A DNA stretch of 64,000 nt from Morinoia aosen (taxonomy: Eukaryota > Arthropoda > Malacostraca > Amphipoda > Talitridae). Shown here in pieces: positions 22,411 through 37,500 of the stretch. The notes beneath the pieces were generated by a model. It was not told the DNA's origin, did no database searches, and saw only the letters and a list, made by a program, of their open reading frames with translations. The translations under genes and the position numbers were made by a program. The stretch spans positions 47,162,757 to 47,226,756 of the forward strand of contig CM059560.1 of NCBI GenBank assembly GCA_030386875.1, written 5' to 3'. The stretch's first letter is position 1. Each line of letters starts with the position of its first letter.

Positions 22411-25400
22411 GTAGAGCAGGTATCTCTAGAACGTACAGAGGAGTACAGGAGGTACCTCTACAGCGCACAAAGGAGTACAGGAGTAATCTCTAGAACGTTC
22501 AAAGGAGTACACGAGGTTTCTCTACAGCGTACAAAGGAGTACAGGAGGTATCTCTAGAACGTACAGAGGAGTACAGGAGGTATCTCTAGAACGTACAAAG
22601 GAGTACACGAGGTATCTCTACAGCGTACAAAGGAGTACAGGAGGTATCTCTAGAACGTGCAGAGGAGTACAGGAGGTATCTCTAGAACGTACAAAGGAGA
22701 ACAGGAGGTGTCTCTAGAACGTACAAAGGAGTACAGGAGGTACCTCTACAGCGTACAAAGGAGTACAGGAGGTATCTCTACAGCGTACAAATGAGTACAA
22801 GAGGTATCTCTAGAACGTTCAAAGGAGTACAGGAGGTATCTCTACAGCGTACAAAGGAGTACAGGAGGTATCTCTACAGCGCACAAAGGAGTACAGGAGG
22901 TATCTCTACAGCGCACAAAGGAGTACACGAGGTATCTCTACAGCGTACAAAGGAGTACAGGAGGTATCTCTAGAACGTACAGAGGAGTACAGGAGGTATC
23001 TCTAGAACGTACAAAGGAGTACAGGAGGTATCTCTAGAGCGTACAGAGGAGTACAGGAGGTACCTCTACAGCGCACAAAGGAGTACAGGAGGTATCTCTA
23101 GAACGTACAGAGGAGTACAGGAGGTATCTCTAGAAGGTACAAAGGAGTACACGAGGTATCTCTACAGAGTACAAAGGAGTACAGGAGGTATCTCTAGAAC
23201 GTACAGAGGAGTACAGGAGGTATCTCTAGAACGTACAAAGGAGTACAGGAGGTATCTCTAGAACGTACAAAGGAGTACAGGAGGTACCTCTACAGCGTAC
23301 AAAGGAGTACAGGAGGTATCTCTACAGCGTACAAATGAGTACAGGAGGTATTTCTAGAACGTTCAAAGGAGTACAGGAGGTATCTCTACAGCGTACAAAG
23401 GAGTACAGGAGGTATCTCTACAGCGTACAAAGGAGTCCAGGAGGTATCTCTAGAACGTGCAAAGGAGTACAGGAGGTATCTCTACAGCGCACAAAGGAGT
23501 ACATGAGGTATCTCTACAGCGCACAAAGGAGTACAGGAGGTATCTCTACAGCGCACAAAGGAGTACACGAGGTATCTCTACAGCGTACAAAGGAGTACAG
23601 GAGGTATCTCTAGAACGTACAGAGGAGTACAGGAGGTATCTCTAGAACGTACAAAGGAGTACAGGAGGTATCTCTAGAACGTACAGATGAGTACAGGAGG
23701 TACCTCTACAGCGCACAAAGGAGTACAGGAGGTATCTCTAGAACGTACAAAGGAGTACACGAGGTATCTCTACAGAGTACAAAGGAGTACAGGAGGTATC
23801 TCTAGAACGTACAAAGGAGTACAGGAGGTATCTCTAGAACGTACAAAGGAGTACACGAGGTATCTCTACAGCGTACAAAGGAGTACAGGAGGTATCTCTA
23901 GAACGTACAGAGGAGTACAGGAGGTATCTCTACAGCGTACAAAGGAATACAGGAGGTATCTCTAGAACGTACAAAGGAGTACAGGAGGTATCTCTACAGC
24001 GTTCAAAGGAGTACAGGAGGTATCTCTACAGCGTACAAAGGAGTACAAGAGGTATCTCTAGAACGTACAAAGGAGTAGAGGAGGTATCTCTTCAGCGCAC
24101 AAAGGAGTACGAAGGTATTTCTACAGCGTACAAAGGAGTACAGGAGGTATCTCTACAGCGTACAAAGGAGTTCAGTAGGTATCTCTAGAACGTACAAAGG
24201 AGTACAGGAGGTATCTCTACAGCGCACATAGGAGTACAGGAAGTATCTCTACAGCACACAAAGGAGTACACCAGGTATCTCTACAGCGTACAAAGGAGTA
24301 CAGGAGGTATCTCTAGAACGTACAGAGGAGTACAGGAGGTATCTCTAGAACGTACAAAGGAGTACAGGAGGTATCTCTAGAACGTACAGAGGAGTACAGG
24401 AGGTACCTCTACAGCGCACAAAGGAGTACAGAAGGTATCTCTAGAACGTACAAAGGAGTACACGAGGTATCTCTACAGCGTACAAAGGAGTACAGGAGGT
24501 ATCTCTAGAACGTACAGAGGAGTACAGGAGGTATCTCTAGAACGTACAAAGGAATACACGAGGTATCTCTACAGCGTACAAAGGAGTACAGGAGGTATCT
24601 CTAGAACGTACAAAGGAGTACAGGAGGTATCTCTAGAACGTACAAAGGAGTACAGGAGGTATCTCTAGAACGTACAAAGGAGTACAGGAGGTATCTCTAC
24701 AGCGCACAAAGGAGTACAGGAGGTATCTCTACAGCGCACAAAGGAGTACAGGAGGTATCTCTAGAACGTACAAAGGAGTACACGAGGTATCTTTACAGCG
24801 TACAAAGGAGTACAGGACGTATCTCTAGAACGTACAGAGGAGTACAGGAGGTGTCTCTAGAACGTACAAAGGAGTACAGGAGGTATCTCTAGAACGTACA
24901 GAGGAGTACAGGAGGTACCTCTACAGCGCACAAAGGAGTACAGGAGGTATCTCTAGAACGTACAAAGGAGTACACGAGGTATCTCTACAGCGTAAAAAGG
25001 AGTACAGGAGGTATCTCTAGAACGTACAGAGGAGTACAGGAGGTATCTCTAGAACGTACAAAGGAGTTCACGAGGTATCTCTACAGCGTACAAAGGAGTA
25101 CAGAAGGTATCTCTATAACGTACAGAGGAGTACAGGAGGTATCTCTACAGCGCACAAAGGAGTACAAGAGATATCTCTACAGCGCGCAAAGGAGTATAGG
25201 AGGTATCTCTAGAACGTACAAAGGAGTACACGAGGTATCTCTACAGCGTACAAAGGAGTACAGGAGGTATCTCTAGAACGTACAGAGGAGTACAGGAGGT
25301 ATCTCTAGAACGTACAAAGGAGTACATGAGGTATCTCTAGAACGTACAAAGGAGTACAGGAGGTATCTCTAGAACGTACAAAGGAGTACAGGAGGTATCT

Positions 25401-27145
25401 CTAGAACGTACAAAGGAGTACAGGAGGTATCTCTACAGCGCACAAAAGAGTAGAGGAGGTATCTCTACAGCGCACAAAGGAGTACAGGAGGTATCTCTAG
25501 AACGTACAAAGGAGTACACGAGGTATCTCTACAGCGTTCGAAGGAGTACAGGAGGTATCTCTAGAACGTACAGAGGAGTACAGGAGGTATCTCTAGAACG
25601 TACAAAGGAGTAAAGGAGGTATCTCTAGAACGTACAGAGGAGTACAGGAGGTATCTCTAGAACGTACAGAGGAGTACAGGAGGTATCTCTAAAACGTACA
25701 AAGGAGTACACGAGGTATCTCTACAGCGTACAAAGGAGTACAGGAGGTATCTCTAGAACGTACAGAGGAGTACAGGAGGTATCTCTAGAACGTACAAAGG
25801 AGTACAGGAGGTATCTCTAGAACGTACAGAGGAGTACAGGAGGTACCCCTACAGCGCACAAAGGAGTACAGGAGGTATCTCTAGAACGTACAAAGGAGTA
25901 CACGAGGTATCTCTACAGCGTACAAAGGAGTACAGGAGGTATCTCTAGAACGTACAGAGGAGTACAGGAGGTATCTCTAGAACGTACAAAGGAGTACAGG
26001 AGGTATCTCTAGAACGTACAGAGGAGTACAGGAGGTACCTCTACAGCGCACAAAGGAGTACAGGAGGTATCTCTAGAACGTACAAAGGAGTACACGAGGT
26101 ATCTCTACAGCGTAAAAAGGAGTACAGGAGGTATCTCTAGAACGTACAGAGGAGTACAGGAGGTATCTCTAGAACGTACAAAGGAGTTCACGAGGTATCT
26201 CTACAGCGTACAAAGGAGTACAGGAGGTATCTCTATAACGTACAGAGGAGTACAGGAGGTATCTCTACAGCGCACAAAGGAGTACAAGAGGTATCTCTAC
26301 AGCGCGCAAAGGATTATAGGAGGTATCTCTAGAACGTTCAAAGGAGTACACGAGGTATCTCTACAGCGTACAAAGGAGTACAGGAGGTATCTCTAGAACG
26401 TACAGAGGAGTACAGGAGGTATCTCTAGAACGTACAAAGGAGTACAGGAGGTATCTCTAGAACGTACAAAGGAGTACAGGAGGTATCTCTAGAACGTACA
26501 AAGGAGTACAGGAGGTATCTCTAGAACGTACAAAGGAGTACAGGAGGTATCTCTACAGCGCACAAAAGAGTAGAGGAGGTATCTCTACAGCGCACAAAGG
26601 AGTACAGGAGGTATCTCTAGAACGTACAAAGGAGCACACGAGGTATCTCTACAGCGTACGAAGGAGTACAGGAGGTATCTCTAGAACGTACAGAGGAGTA
26701 CAGGAGGTATCTCTAGAACGTACAAAGGAGTACAGGAGGTTTCTCTAGAACGTACAGAGGAGTACAGGAGGTACCTCTACAGCGCACAAAGGAGTACAGG
26801 AGATATCTCTAGAACGTACAAAGGAGTACACGAGGTATCTCTACAGCGTACAAAGGTGTACAGGAGGCATCTCTAGAACGTTCAGAGGAGTACAGGAGGT
26901 ATCTCTAGAACGTACAAAGGAGTACACGAGGTATCTCTACAGCGTACAAAGGAGTACAGGAGGTATCTCTAGAACGTACAGAGGAGTACAGGAGTTATCT
27001 CTACAGCGCATAAAGGAGTACAGGAGGTATCTCTACAGCGCACGAAGGAGTACACGAGGTATCTCTACAGCGTACAAAGGAGAACAGGAGGTATCTCTAG
27101 AACGTACAGAGGAGTACAGGAGGTATCTCTAGAACGTACAAAGGA
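22411..27145. repeat. 4,735-bp tandem duplication, copy 2 (landmark X2)
   Basis: Second copy of the preceding unit, with X2 at 22791-23965; shared rare variants include gtgtacagg near 22117 and 26855. X1 and X2 share states (gtccagg near 18690 and 23425; gtacaaa where X3-X5 have gtataaa) that separate them from later copies. After about 27145 the sequence continues into the aattagtac landmark (27237) instead of repeating again. Confidence 0.85.
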
Positions 27146-29799
27146 GTACAGGAGGTATCTCTAGAACGTACAGAGGAGTACAGGAGGTACCTCTACAGCG
27201 CACAAAGGAGTACAGGAGGTATCTCTAGAACGTACAAATTAGTACACGAGGTATCTCTACAGCGTACAAAGGAGTACAGGAGGTATCTCTAGAACGTACA
27301 GAGGAGTACAGGAGGTCCCTCTAGAACGTACAAAGGAGTACAGGAGGTATCTCTAGAACGTACAAAGGAGTATAGGAGGTATCTCTAGAACGTACAAATG
27401 AGTACAGTAGGTATCTCTACAGCGCACAAAGAAGTACAGGAGGTATTTCTACAGCGCACAAAGGAGTACAGGAGGTATCTCTAGAACGTACAAAGGAGTA
27501 CACGAGGTATCTCTACAGCGTACAAAGGAGTACAGGAGGTATCTCTAGAACGTACAAAGGAGTACACGAGGTATCTCTACAGCGAACAAAGGAGTACAGG
27601 AGGTATCTCTAGAACGTACAAAGGAGTACACGAGGTATCTCTTCAGCGTACAAAGGAGTACAGGAGGTATCTCTAGAACGTACAGAGGAGTACAGGAGGT
27701 ACCTCTACAGCGCACAAAGGAGTACAGGAGGTATCTCTAGAACGTACAAAGGAGTACACGAGGTATCTCTACAGCGTACAAAGGAGTACAGGAGGTATCT
27801 CTAGAACGTACAATGGAGTACAGGAGGTATATATCTCTAGAACGTACAGAGGAGTACAGGAGGTACCTCTACAGCGCACAAAAGAGTACAGGAGGTATCT
27901 CTAGAACGTACAAAGGAGTACACGAGGTATCTCTACAGCGTACAAAGGAGTACAGGAGGTATCTCTAGAACGTACATAGGAGTACAGGAGGTATCTCTAG
28001 AACGTACAGAGGAGTACAGGAGGTATCTCTAGAACGTACAAAGGGGTACAGGAGGTATCTCTAGAACGTACAAAGGAGTACAGGAGGTATCTCTAGAACG
28101 TAGAAAGGAGTACAGGAGGTATCTCTAGAACGTACAAAGGAGTACAGGAGGTATCTCTACAGCGCACAAAGGAGTACAGGAGGTATCTCTACCGCGCACA
28201 AAGGAGTACAGGAGGTATCTCTAGAACGTACAAAGGAGTACACGAGGTATCTCTACAGCGTACAAAGGAGTACAGGAGGTATCCCTAGAACGTTCAGAGG
28301 AGTACAGGAGGTATCTCTAGAACATACAAAGGAGTACAGGAGGTATCTCTAGAACGTACAAAGGAGTACAGGAGGTATCTCTAGAACGTACAAAGGAGTA
28401 CAGGAGGTATCTCTAGAATGTACAAAGAAGTACAGGAGGTATCTCTACCGCGCACAAAGGAGTACAGGAGGTATCTCTACAGCGCACAAAGGAGTACAGG
28501 AGGTATCTCTAGAACGTACAAAGGAGTACACGAGGTATCTCTACAGCGTACAAAGGAGTACAGGAGGTATCTCTAGAACGTACAGAGGAGTACAGGAGGT
28601 ATCTCTAGAACGTACAAAGGAGTACAGGAGGTATCTCTAGCACGTACAAAGGAGTACAGGAGGTATCTCTACAGCGTGCAAAGGAGTACAGGAGGTATCT
28701 CTAGAACGTACAAAGGAGTACACGAGGTATCTCTACAGCGTACAAATGAGTACAGGAGGTATCTCTAGAACGTACAAAGGAGTACAGGAGGTATCTATAG
28801 AACGTACAAAGGAGTACAGGAGGTATCTCTACAGCGTACAAAGGAGTACATGAGGTATCTCTAGAACGTACGAAGGAGTACTAGAGATATCTCTAGAACG
28901 ACAAAGGAGTACAGGAGGTATCTCTACAGCGTACAAAGGAGTACAGGAGGTATCTCTAGAACGAACAAAGGAGAACAGGAGGTACCTCTACAGCGTACAA
29001 AGGAGTACAGGAGGTATCTCTACAGCAACCGAAGGAGTACAGTAGGTATCTCTAAAACGTACAATGGAGTACAGGAGGTATCTCTAGAACGTACAAAGGA
29101 GTAGAGGAGGTATCTCAACAGCGTACAAAGGAGTAGAGAAGGTATCTCTAGGACGTACAAAGGAGTACAGGAGGTATCTCTACAGCGTACAAAGGAGTAC
29201 AGGAAGTATCTCTAGAACGTACAAAGGAGTACAGGAGGTATCTCTAGAACGTACAAAGGAGTACAGGAGGAATCTCTACAGCGTACAAAGGAGTACAGGA
29301 GGTATCTCTAAAACGTACAAAGGAGTACAGGTGGTATCTCTAGAACGTACAAAGGAGTACAGGAGGTATCTCTAGAACGTACAAAGGAGTACAGGAGTTA
29401 TATCTACAGCGTACAAAGGAGTGCAGGAGGCATCTCTACAGCGTACAAAGGAAAACAGGAAGTATTTCTAGAACGTATAAAAGAGTACAGGAGGTATCAC
29501 TAGAACGTACAAAGGAGTACAGGAGGTATCTCTAGAACGTACAGAGGAGTACAGGAGGTATCTCTAGAACGTACAAAGGAGTACAGGAGATACCTCTAGA
29601 ACGTACAAAGGAGTACAGGATATATCTCTACAGCGTACAAAGGAGTACAGGAGGTATCTCTACAGCGTACAAAGGAGTACAGGAGGTATCTCTAGAACGT
29701 ACAAAGAAGTACAGGAGGTATATCTAGAGCGCACAAAGGAGTACAGGAGGTATCTCTAGAACGTACAAAGGAGTACAGGAGGTATCTCTAGAACGTACA
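27146..29799. repeat. Canonical segment leading to landmark Y
   Basis: Contains the aattagtac monomer (27237), the 36-bp tatatatc monomer (27827), the 31-bp agaacgacaaa monomer (28899) and the cagcaaccg monomer (29022). It matches 42.4-45.0 kb at +15,240, 56.8-59.5 kb at +29,649, and the left end of the window at the offsets given above. Confidence 0.85.
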
Positions 29800-32700
29800 C
29801 AGGAGTACAGGAGGTATCTCTAGAACGTACAAAGGAGTACAGGAGGTATCTCTACAGCGTACAAAAGAGTACAGGAGGTATCTCTACAGCGTACAAAGGA
29901 GTTCAGGAGGTATTTCTACAGCGTACAAAGGAGTACAGGAGGTATCTCTAGAACGTACAAAGGAGTACAGGAGGTATCTCTAGAACGTACAAAGGAGTAC
30001 AGGAGGTATCGCTAGAACGTACAAAGGAGTACAGGAGGGATCTCTAGAACGTACAAAGGAGTAAAGAAGGTATCTCTTCAGCGTACAAAGGAGTGCAGGA
30101 GGTATCTCTACAGCTTACAAAGGAGTACGGGAAGTATTTCTAGAACGTATAAAAGAGTACAGGAGGTATCACTAGAACGTACAAAGGAGTACAGGAGGTA
30201 TCTCTAGAACGTACAAAGGAGTACAGGAGGTATCTCTAGAACGTACAAAGGAGTACAGGAGGTATCTATACAGCGTACAAAGGAGTACAGGAGGTATCTC
30301 GACAGCGTACAAAGGTGTACAGGAGGTATCTCTACAGCGTACAAAGGAGTACAGGAGGTATCTCTAGAACGTACAGAGGAGTACACGAGGTATCTCTACA
30401 GCGCACAAAGGAGTACAGGAGGTATCTCTAGAACGTACAAAGGAGTACAGGAGGTATCACTAGAACGTACAAAGGAGTACAGGAGGCATCTCTAGAACGT
30501 ACAAAGGAGTACAGGAGGTATCTCGAGAACGTACAAAAGAGTACAGGAGGAATCTCTAGAACGTACGAAGGAGAACAGGAGGTACCTCAACAGCGTACAA
30601 AGGAGTACAGTAGGTATCTCTAGAACGTACAGAGGAGTACAGGAGGTATCTCTAGAACGTAGAAAGAAGTACAGGAGGTATCTCTAGAACGTACAAAGGA
30701 GTACAGGAGGAATCTCTAGAGCATACAAAAGAGTACAGGAGGTATCTCTACAGCTTACAGAGGAGTTCAGGAGGTATCTCTACAGCTTAAAAAGGAGTAC
30801 AGGAGGTATCTCTAGAACGTACAAAGGAGTACAGGAGGTATCTCTACAGCGTACAAAGGAGTACAGGAGGTATCTCTAGAACGTACAAAGGAGTACAGGA
30901 GGTATCTCTAGAACGTACAAAGGAGTACAGGAAGTATCTCAACAGCGTACAAAGGAGTACATGAGGTATCTCTTGAACGTACAAAGGAGTACAGGAGGTA
31001 TCTCAAGAACTTACAAAGGAGTACAGGAGGTATCTCTAGAACGTACAAAGGAGTACATGAGGTATCTCTAGAACGTACAAAGGAGTACAGAAGGTATCTC
31101 TACAGCGTACAAAGGAGTACAGGAGGTATCTCTACAGCCTGTGAAGGAGTACAGGAGGTATCTCTAGAACGTTCAAAGGAGTACAGGAGGAATCTCTACA
31201 GCGTAGAAAAGACTACAGGAGGTATCTCTACAGCGTACAAAGGAGTACAGGAGGTATCTCTAGAACGTATTTACAAAGGAGTAGAGGAGGTATCTCTACA
31301 GCGTACAAAGGAATACAGGAGGTATCTCTAGAACGTACAAAGGAGTAGAGGAGGTATCTCTAGAACGTACAAAGGAGTACAGGAGGTATCTCTACAGCGT
31401 ACAAAGGAGTACAGGAGGTATCTCTACAGCGTACAAATGAGTACAGGAGGTATCTCTAGAACGTACAAAGGAGTACAGAAGTTATCTCTACAGCGTACAA
31501 AGGAGTACAGGAGGTATCTCTACAGCGTACAAAGGAGTACAGGAGGTATCTCTAGAACGTACAAAGGAGTACAGGAGGTATCTCTACAGCGTACAAAGGA
31601 GTACAGGAGGTATCTCTAGAACGTACAAAGAAGTACACGAGGTATCTCTACAGCGTACAAAGGAGTACAGGAGGTATCTCTACAGCGTACAAAGGAGTAC
31701 AGGAGGTATCTCTAGAACGTACAAAGGAGTAGAGGAGGTATCTCTACAGCGCACAAAGGAGTACGAAGGTATTTCTACAGCGTACAAAGGAGTACAGGAG
31801 GTATCTCTACAGCGTACATAGGAGTTCAGGAGGTATCTCTAGAACGTACAAAGGAGTACAGGAGGTATCTTTACAGCGCACAAAGGAGTACAGGAAGTAT
31901 CTCTACAGCACACAAAGGAGTACACGAGGTATCTCTACAGCGTACAAAGGAGTACAGGAGGTATCTCTAGAACGTACAGAGGAGTACAGGAGGTATCTCT
32001 AGAACGTACAAAGGAGTACAGGAGGTATCTCTAGAACGTACAGAGGAGTACAGGAGGTACCTCTACAGCGCACAAAGGAGTACAGGAGGTATCTCTAGAA
32101 CGTACAAAGGAGTACACGAGGTATCTCTACAGCGTACAAAGGAGTACAGGAGGTATCTCTAGAACGTACAGAGGAGTACAGGAGGTATCTCTAGAACGTA
32201 CAAAGGAATACACGAGGTATCTCTACAGCGTACAAAGGAGTACAGGAGGTATCTCTAGAACGTACAAAGGAGTACAGGAGGTATCTCTAGAACGTACAAA
32301 GGAGTACAGGAGGTATCTCTAGAACGTACAAAGGAGTACAGGAGGTATCTCTACAGCGCACAAAGGAGTACAGGAGGTATCTCTACAGCGCACAAAGGAG
32401 TACAGGAGGTATCTCTAGAACGTACAAAGGAGTACACGAGGTATCTTTACAGCGTACAAAGGAGTACAGGAGGTATCTCTAGAACGTACAGAGGAGTACA
32501 GGAGGTATCTCTAGAACGTACAAAGGAGTACAGGAGGTATCTCTAGAACGTACAGAGGAGTACAGGAGGTACCTCTACAGCGCACAAAGGAGTACAGAAG
32601 GTATCTCTAGAACGTACAAAGGAGTACACGAGGTAACTCTACAGCGTACAAAGGAGTACAGGAGGTATCTCTAGAACGTACAGAGGGGTACAGGAGGTAT

Positions 32701-34506
32701 CTCTAGAACGTATAAAGGAATACACGAGGTATCTCTACAGCGTACAAAGGAGTACAGGAGGTATCTCTAGAACGTACAAAGGAGTACAGGAGGTATCTCT
32801 AGAACGTACAAAGGAGTACAGGAGGTATCTCTAGAACGTACAAAGGAGTACAGGAGGTATCTCTACAGCGCACAAAGGAGTACAGGAGGTATCTCTAGAA
32901 CGTAGAGAGGAGTACAGGAGGTATCTCTAGAACGTACAAAGGAGTAGAGCAGGTATCTCTAGAACGTACAGAGGAGTACAGGAGGTACCTCTACAGCGCA
33001 CAAAGGAGTACAGGAGTAATCTCTAGAACGTTCAAAGGAGTACACGAGGTTTCTCTACAGCGTACAAAGGAGTTCAGGAGGTATCTCTAGAACGTACAGA
33101 GGAGTACAGGAGGTATCTCTAGAACGTACAAAGGAGTACACGAGGTATCTCTACAGCGTACAAAGGAGTACAGGAGGTATCTCTAGAACGTGCAGAGGAG
33201 TACAGGAGGTATCTCTAGAACGTACAAAGGAGAACAGGAGGTGTCTCTAGAACGTACAAAGGAGTACAGGAGGTACCTCTACAGCGTACAAAGGAGTACA
33301 GGAGGTATCTCTACAGCGTACAAATGAGTACAAGGGGTATCTCTAGAACGTTCAAAGGAGTACAGGAGGTATCTCTACAGCGTACAAAGGAGTACAGGAG
33401 GTATCTCTACAGCGCACAAAGGAGTACAGGAGGTATCTCTACAGCGCACAAAGGAGTACACGAGGTATCTCTACAGCGTACAAAGGAGTACAGGAGGTAT
33501 CTCTAGAACGTACAGAGGAGTACAGGAGGTATCTCTAGAACGTACAAAGGAGTACAGGAGGTATCTCTAGAGCGTACAGAGGAGTACAGGAGGTACCTCT
33601 ACAGCGCACAAAGGAGTACAGGAGGTATCTCTAGAACGTACAGAGGAGTACAGGAGGTATCTCTAGAAGGTACAAAGGAGTACACGAGGTATCTCTACAG
33701 AGTACAAAGGAGTACAGGAGGTATCTCTAGAACGTACAGAGGAGTACAGGAGGTATCTCTAGAACGTACAAAGGAGTACAGGAGGTATCTCTAGAACGTA
33801 CAAAGGAGTACAGGAGGTACCTCTACAGCGTACAAAGGAGTACAGGAGGTATCTCTACAGCGTACAAATGAGTACAGGAGGTATTTCTAGAACGTTCAAA
33901 GGAGTACAGGAGGTATCTCTACAGCGTACAAAGGAGTACAGGAGGTATCTCTACAGCGTACAAAGGAGTCAAGGAGGTATCTCTAGAACGTGCAAAGGAG
34001 TACAGGAGGTATCTCTACAGCGCACAAAGGAGTACATGAGGTATCTCTACAGCGCACAAAGGAGTACAGGAGGTATCTCTACAGCGCACAAAGGAGTACA
34101 CGAGGTATCTCTACAGCGTATAAAGGAGTACAGGAGGTATCTCTAGAACGTACAGAGGAGTACAGGAGGTATCTCTAGAACGTACAAAGGAGTACAGGAG
34201 GTATCTCTAGAACGTACAGATGAGTACAGGAGGTACCTCTACAGCGCACAAAGGAGTACAGGAGGTATCTCTAGAACGTACAAAGGAGTACACGAGGTAT
34301 CTCTACAGAGTACAAAGGAGTACAGGAGGTATCTCTAGAACGTACAAAGGAGTACAGGAGGTATCTCTAGAACGTACAAAGGAGTACACGAGGTATCTCT
34401 ACAGCGTACAAAGGAGTACAGGAGGTATCTCTAGAACGTACAGAGGAGTACAGGAGGTATCTCTACAGCGTACAAAGGAATACAGGAGGTATCTCTAGAA
34501 CGTACA
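29800..34506. repeat. 4,707-bp tandem duplication, copy 1 (landmarks Y1, X3)
   Basis: Starts at a cgtacacagg monomer (29800) that recurs at 34507. 4,707 is 147 monomers plus 3, which is explained by the 36-bp monomer gtatttac (31267, +4) and the 31-bp monomer near 31764 (-1). Compared with the canonical unit, the junction near 34500 skips 5,826 bp (182 monomers plus 2) between the end of X and the approach to Y. Confidence 0.88.
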
Positions 34507-37500
34507 CAGGAGTACAGGAGGTATCTCTAGAACGTACAAAGGAGTACAGGAGGTATCTCTACAGCGTACAAAAGAGTACAGGAGGTATCTCTACAGCGTA
34601 CAAATGAGTTCAGGAGGTATTTCTACAGCGTACAAAGGAGTACAGGAGGTATCTCTAGAACGTACAAAGGAGTACAGGAGGTATCTCTAGAACGTACAAA
34701 GGAGTACAGGAGGTATCGCTAGAACGTACAAAGGAGTACAGGAGGGATCTCTAGAACGTACAAAGGAGTAAAGAAGGTATCTCTTCAGCGTACAAAGGAG
34801 TGCAGGAGGTATCTCTACAGCTTACAAAGGAGTACGGGAAGTATTTCTAGAACGTATAAAAGAGTACAGGAGGTATCACTAGAACGTACAAAGGAGTACA
34901 GGAGGTATCTCTAGAACGTACAAAGGAGTACAGGAGGTATCTCTAGAACGTACAAAGGAGTACAGGAGGTATCTATACAGCGTACAAAGGAGTACAGGAG
35001 GTATCTCGACAGCGTACAAAGGTGTACAGGAGGTATCTCTACAGCGTACAAAGGAGTACAGGAGGTATCTCTAGAACGTACAGAGGAGTACACGAGGTAT
35101 CTCTACAGCGCACAAAGGAGTACAGGAGGTATCTCTAGAACGTACAAAGGAGTACAGGAGGTATCACTAGAACGTACAAAGGAGTACAGGAGGCATCTCT
35201 AGAACGTACAAAGGAGTACAGGAGGTATCTCGAGAACGTACAAAAGAGTACAGGAGGAATCTCTAGAACGTACGAAGGAGAACAGGAGGTACCTCAACAG
35301 CGTACAAAGGAGTACAGTAGGTATCTCTAGAACGTACAGAGGAGTACAGGAGGTATCTCTAGAACGTAGAAAGAAGTACAGGAGGTATCTCTAGAACGTA
35401 CAAAGGAGTACAGGAGGAATCTCTAGAGCATACAAAAGAGTACAGGAGGTATCTCTACAGCTTACAGAGGAGTTCAGGAGGTATCTCTACAGCTTAAAAA
35501 GGAGTACAGGAGGTATCTCTAGAACGTACAAAGGAGTACAGGAGGTATCTCTACAGCGTACAAAGGAGTACAGGAGGTATCTCTAGAACGTACAAAGGAG
35601 TACAGGAGGTATCTCTAGAACGTACAAAGGAGTACAGGAAGTATCTCAACAGCGTACAAAGGAGTACATGAGGTATCTCTTGAACGTACAAAGGAGTACA
35701 GGAGGTATCTCAAGAACTTACAAAGGAGTACAGGAGGTATCTCTAGAACGTACAAAGGAGTACATGAGGTATCTCTAGAACGTACAAAGGAGTACAGAAG
35801 GTATCTCTACAGCGTACAAAGGAGTACAGGAGGTATCTCTACAGCCTGTGAAGGAGTACAGGAGGTATCTCTAGAACGTTCAAAGGAGTACAGGAGGAAT
35901 CTCTACAGCGTAGAAAAGACTACAGGAGGTATCTCTACAGCGTACAAAGGAGTACAGGAGGTATCTCTAGAACGTATTTACAAAGGAGTAGAGGAGGTAT
36001 CTCTACAGCGTACAAAGGAATACAGGAGGTATCTCTAGAACGTACAAAGGAGTAGAGGAGGTATCTCTAGAACGTACAAAGGAGTACAGGAGGTATCTCT
36101 ACAGCGTACAAAGGAGTACAGGAGGTATCTCTACAGCGTACAAATGAGTACAGGAGGTATCTCTAGAACGTACAAAGGAGTACAGAAGTTATCTCTACAG
36201 CGTACAAAGGAGTACAGGAGGTATCTCTACAGCGTACAAAGGAGTACAGGAGGTATCTCTAGAACGTACAAAGGAGTACAGGAGGTATCTCTACAGCGTA
36301 CAAAGGAGTACAGGAGGTATCTCTAGAACGTACAAAGAAGTACACGAGGTATCTCTACAGCGTACAAAGGAGTACAGGAGGTATCTCTACAGCGTACAAA
36401 GGAGTACAGGAGGTATCTCTAGAACGTACAAAGGAGTAGAGGAGGTATCTCTACAGCGCACAAAGGAGTACGAAGGTATTTCTACAGCGTACAAAGGAGT
36501 ACAGGAGGTATCTCTACAGCGTACATAGGAGTTCAGGAGGTATCTCTAGAACGTACAAAGGAGTACAGGAGGTATCTTTACAGCGCACAAAGGAGTACAG
36601 GAAGTATCTCTACAGCACACAAAGGAGTACACGAGGTATCTCTACAGCGTACAAAGGAGTACAGGAGGTATCTCTAGAACGTACAGAGGAGTACAGGAGG
36701 TATCTCTAGAACGTACAAAGGAGTACAGGAGGTATCTCTAGAACGTACAGAGGAGTACAGGAGGTACCTCTACAGCGCACAAAGGAGTACAGGAGGTATC
36801 TCTAGAACGTACAAAGGAGTACACGAGGTATCTCTACAGCGTACAAAGGAGTACAGGAGGTATCTCTAGAACGTACAGAGGAGTACAGGAGGTATCTCTA
36901 GAACGTACAAAGGAATACACGAGGTATCTCTACAGCGTACAAAGGAGTACAGGAGGTATCTCTAGAACGTACAAAGGAGTACAGGAGGTATCTCTAGAAC
37001 GTACAAAGGAGTACAGGAGGTATCTCTAGAACGTACAAAGGAGTACAGGAGGTATCTCTACAGCGCACAAAGGAGTACAGGAGGTATCTCTACAGCGCAC
37101 AAAGGAGTACAGGAGGTATCTCTAGAACGTACAAAGGAGTACACGAGGTATCTTTACAGCGTACAAAGGAGTACAGGAGGTATCTCTAGAACGTACAGAG
37201 GAGTACAGGAGGTATCTCTAGAACGTACAAAGGAGTACAGGAGGTATCTCTAGAACGTACAGAGGAGTACAGGAGGTACCTCTACAGCGCACAAAGGAGT
37301 ACAGAAGGTATCTCTAGAACGTACAAAGGAGTACACGAGGTAACTCTACAGCGTACAAAGGAGTACAGGAGGTATCTCTAGAACGTACAGAGGGGTACAG
37401 GAGGTATCTCTAGAACGTATAAAGGAATACACGAGGTATCTCTACAGCGTACAAAGGAGTACAGGAGGTATCTCTAGAACGTACAAAGGAGTACAGGAGG

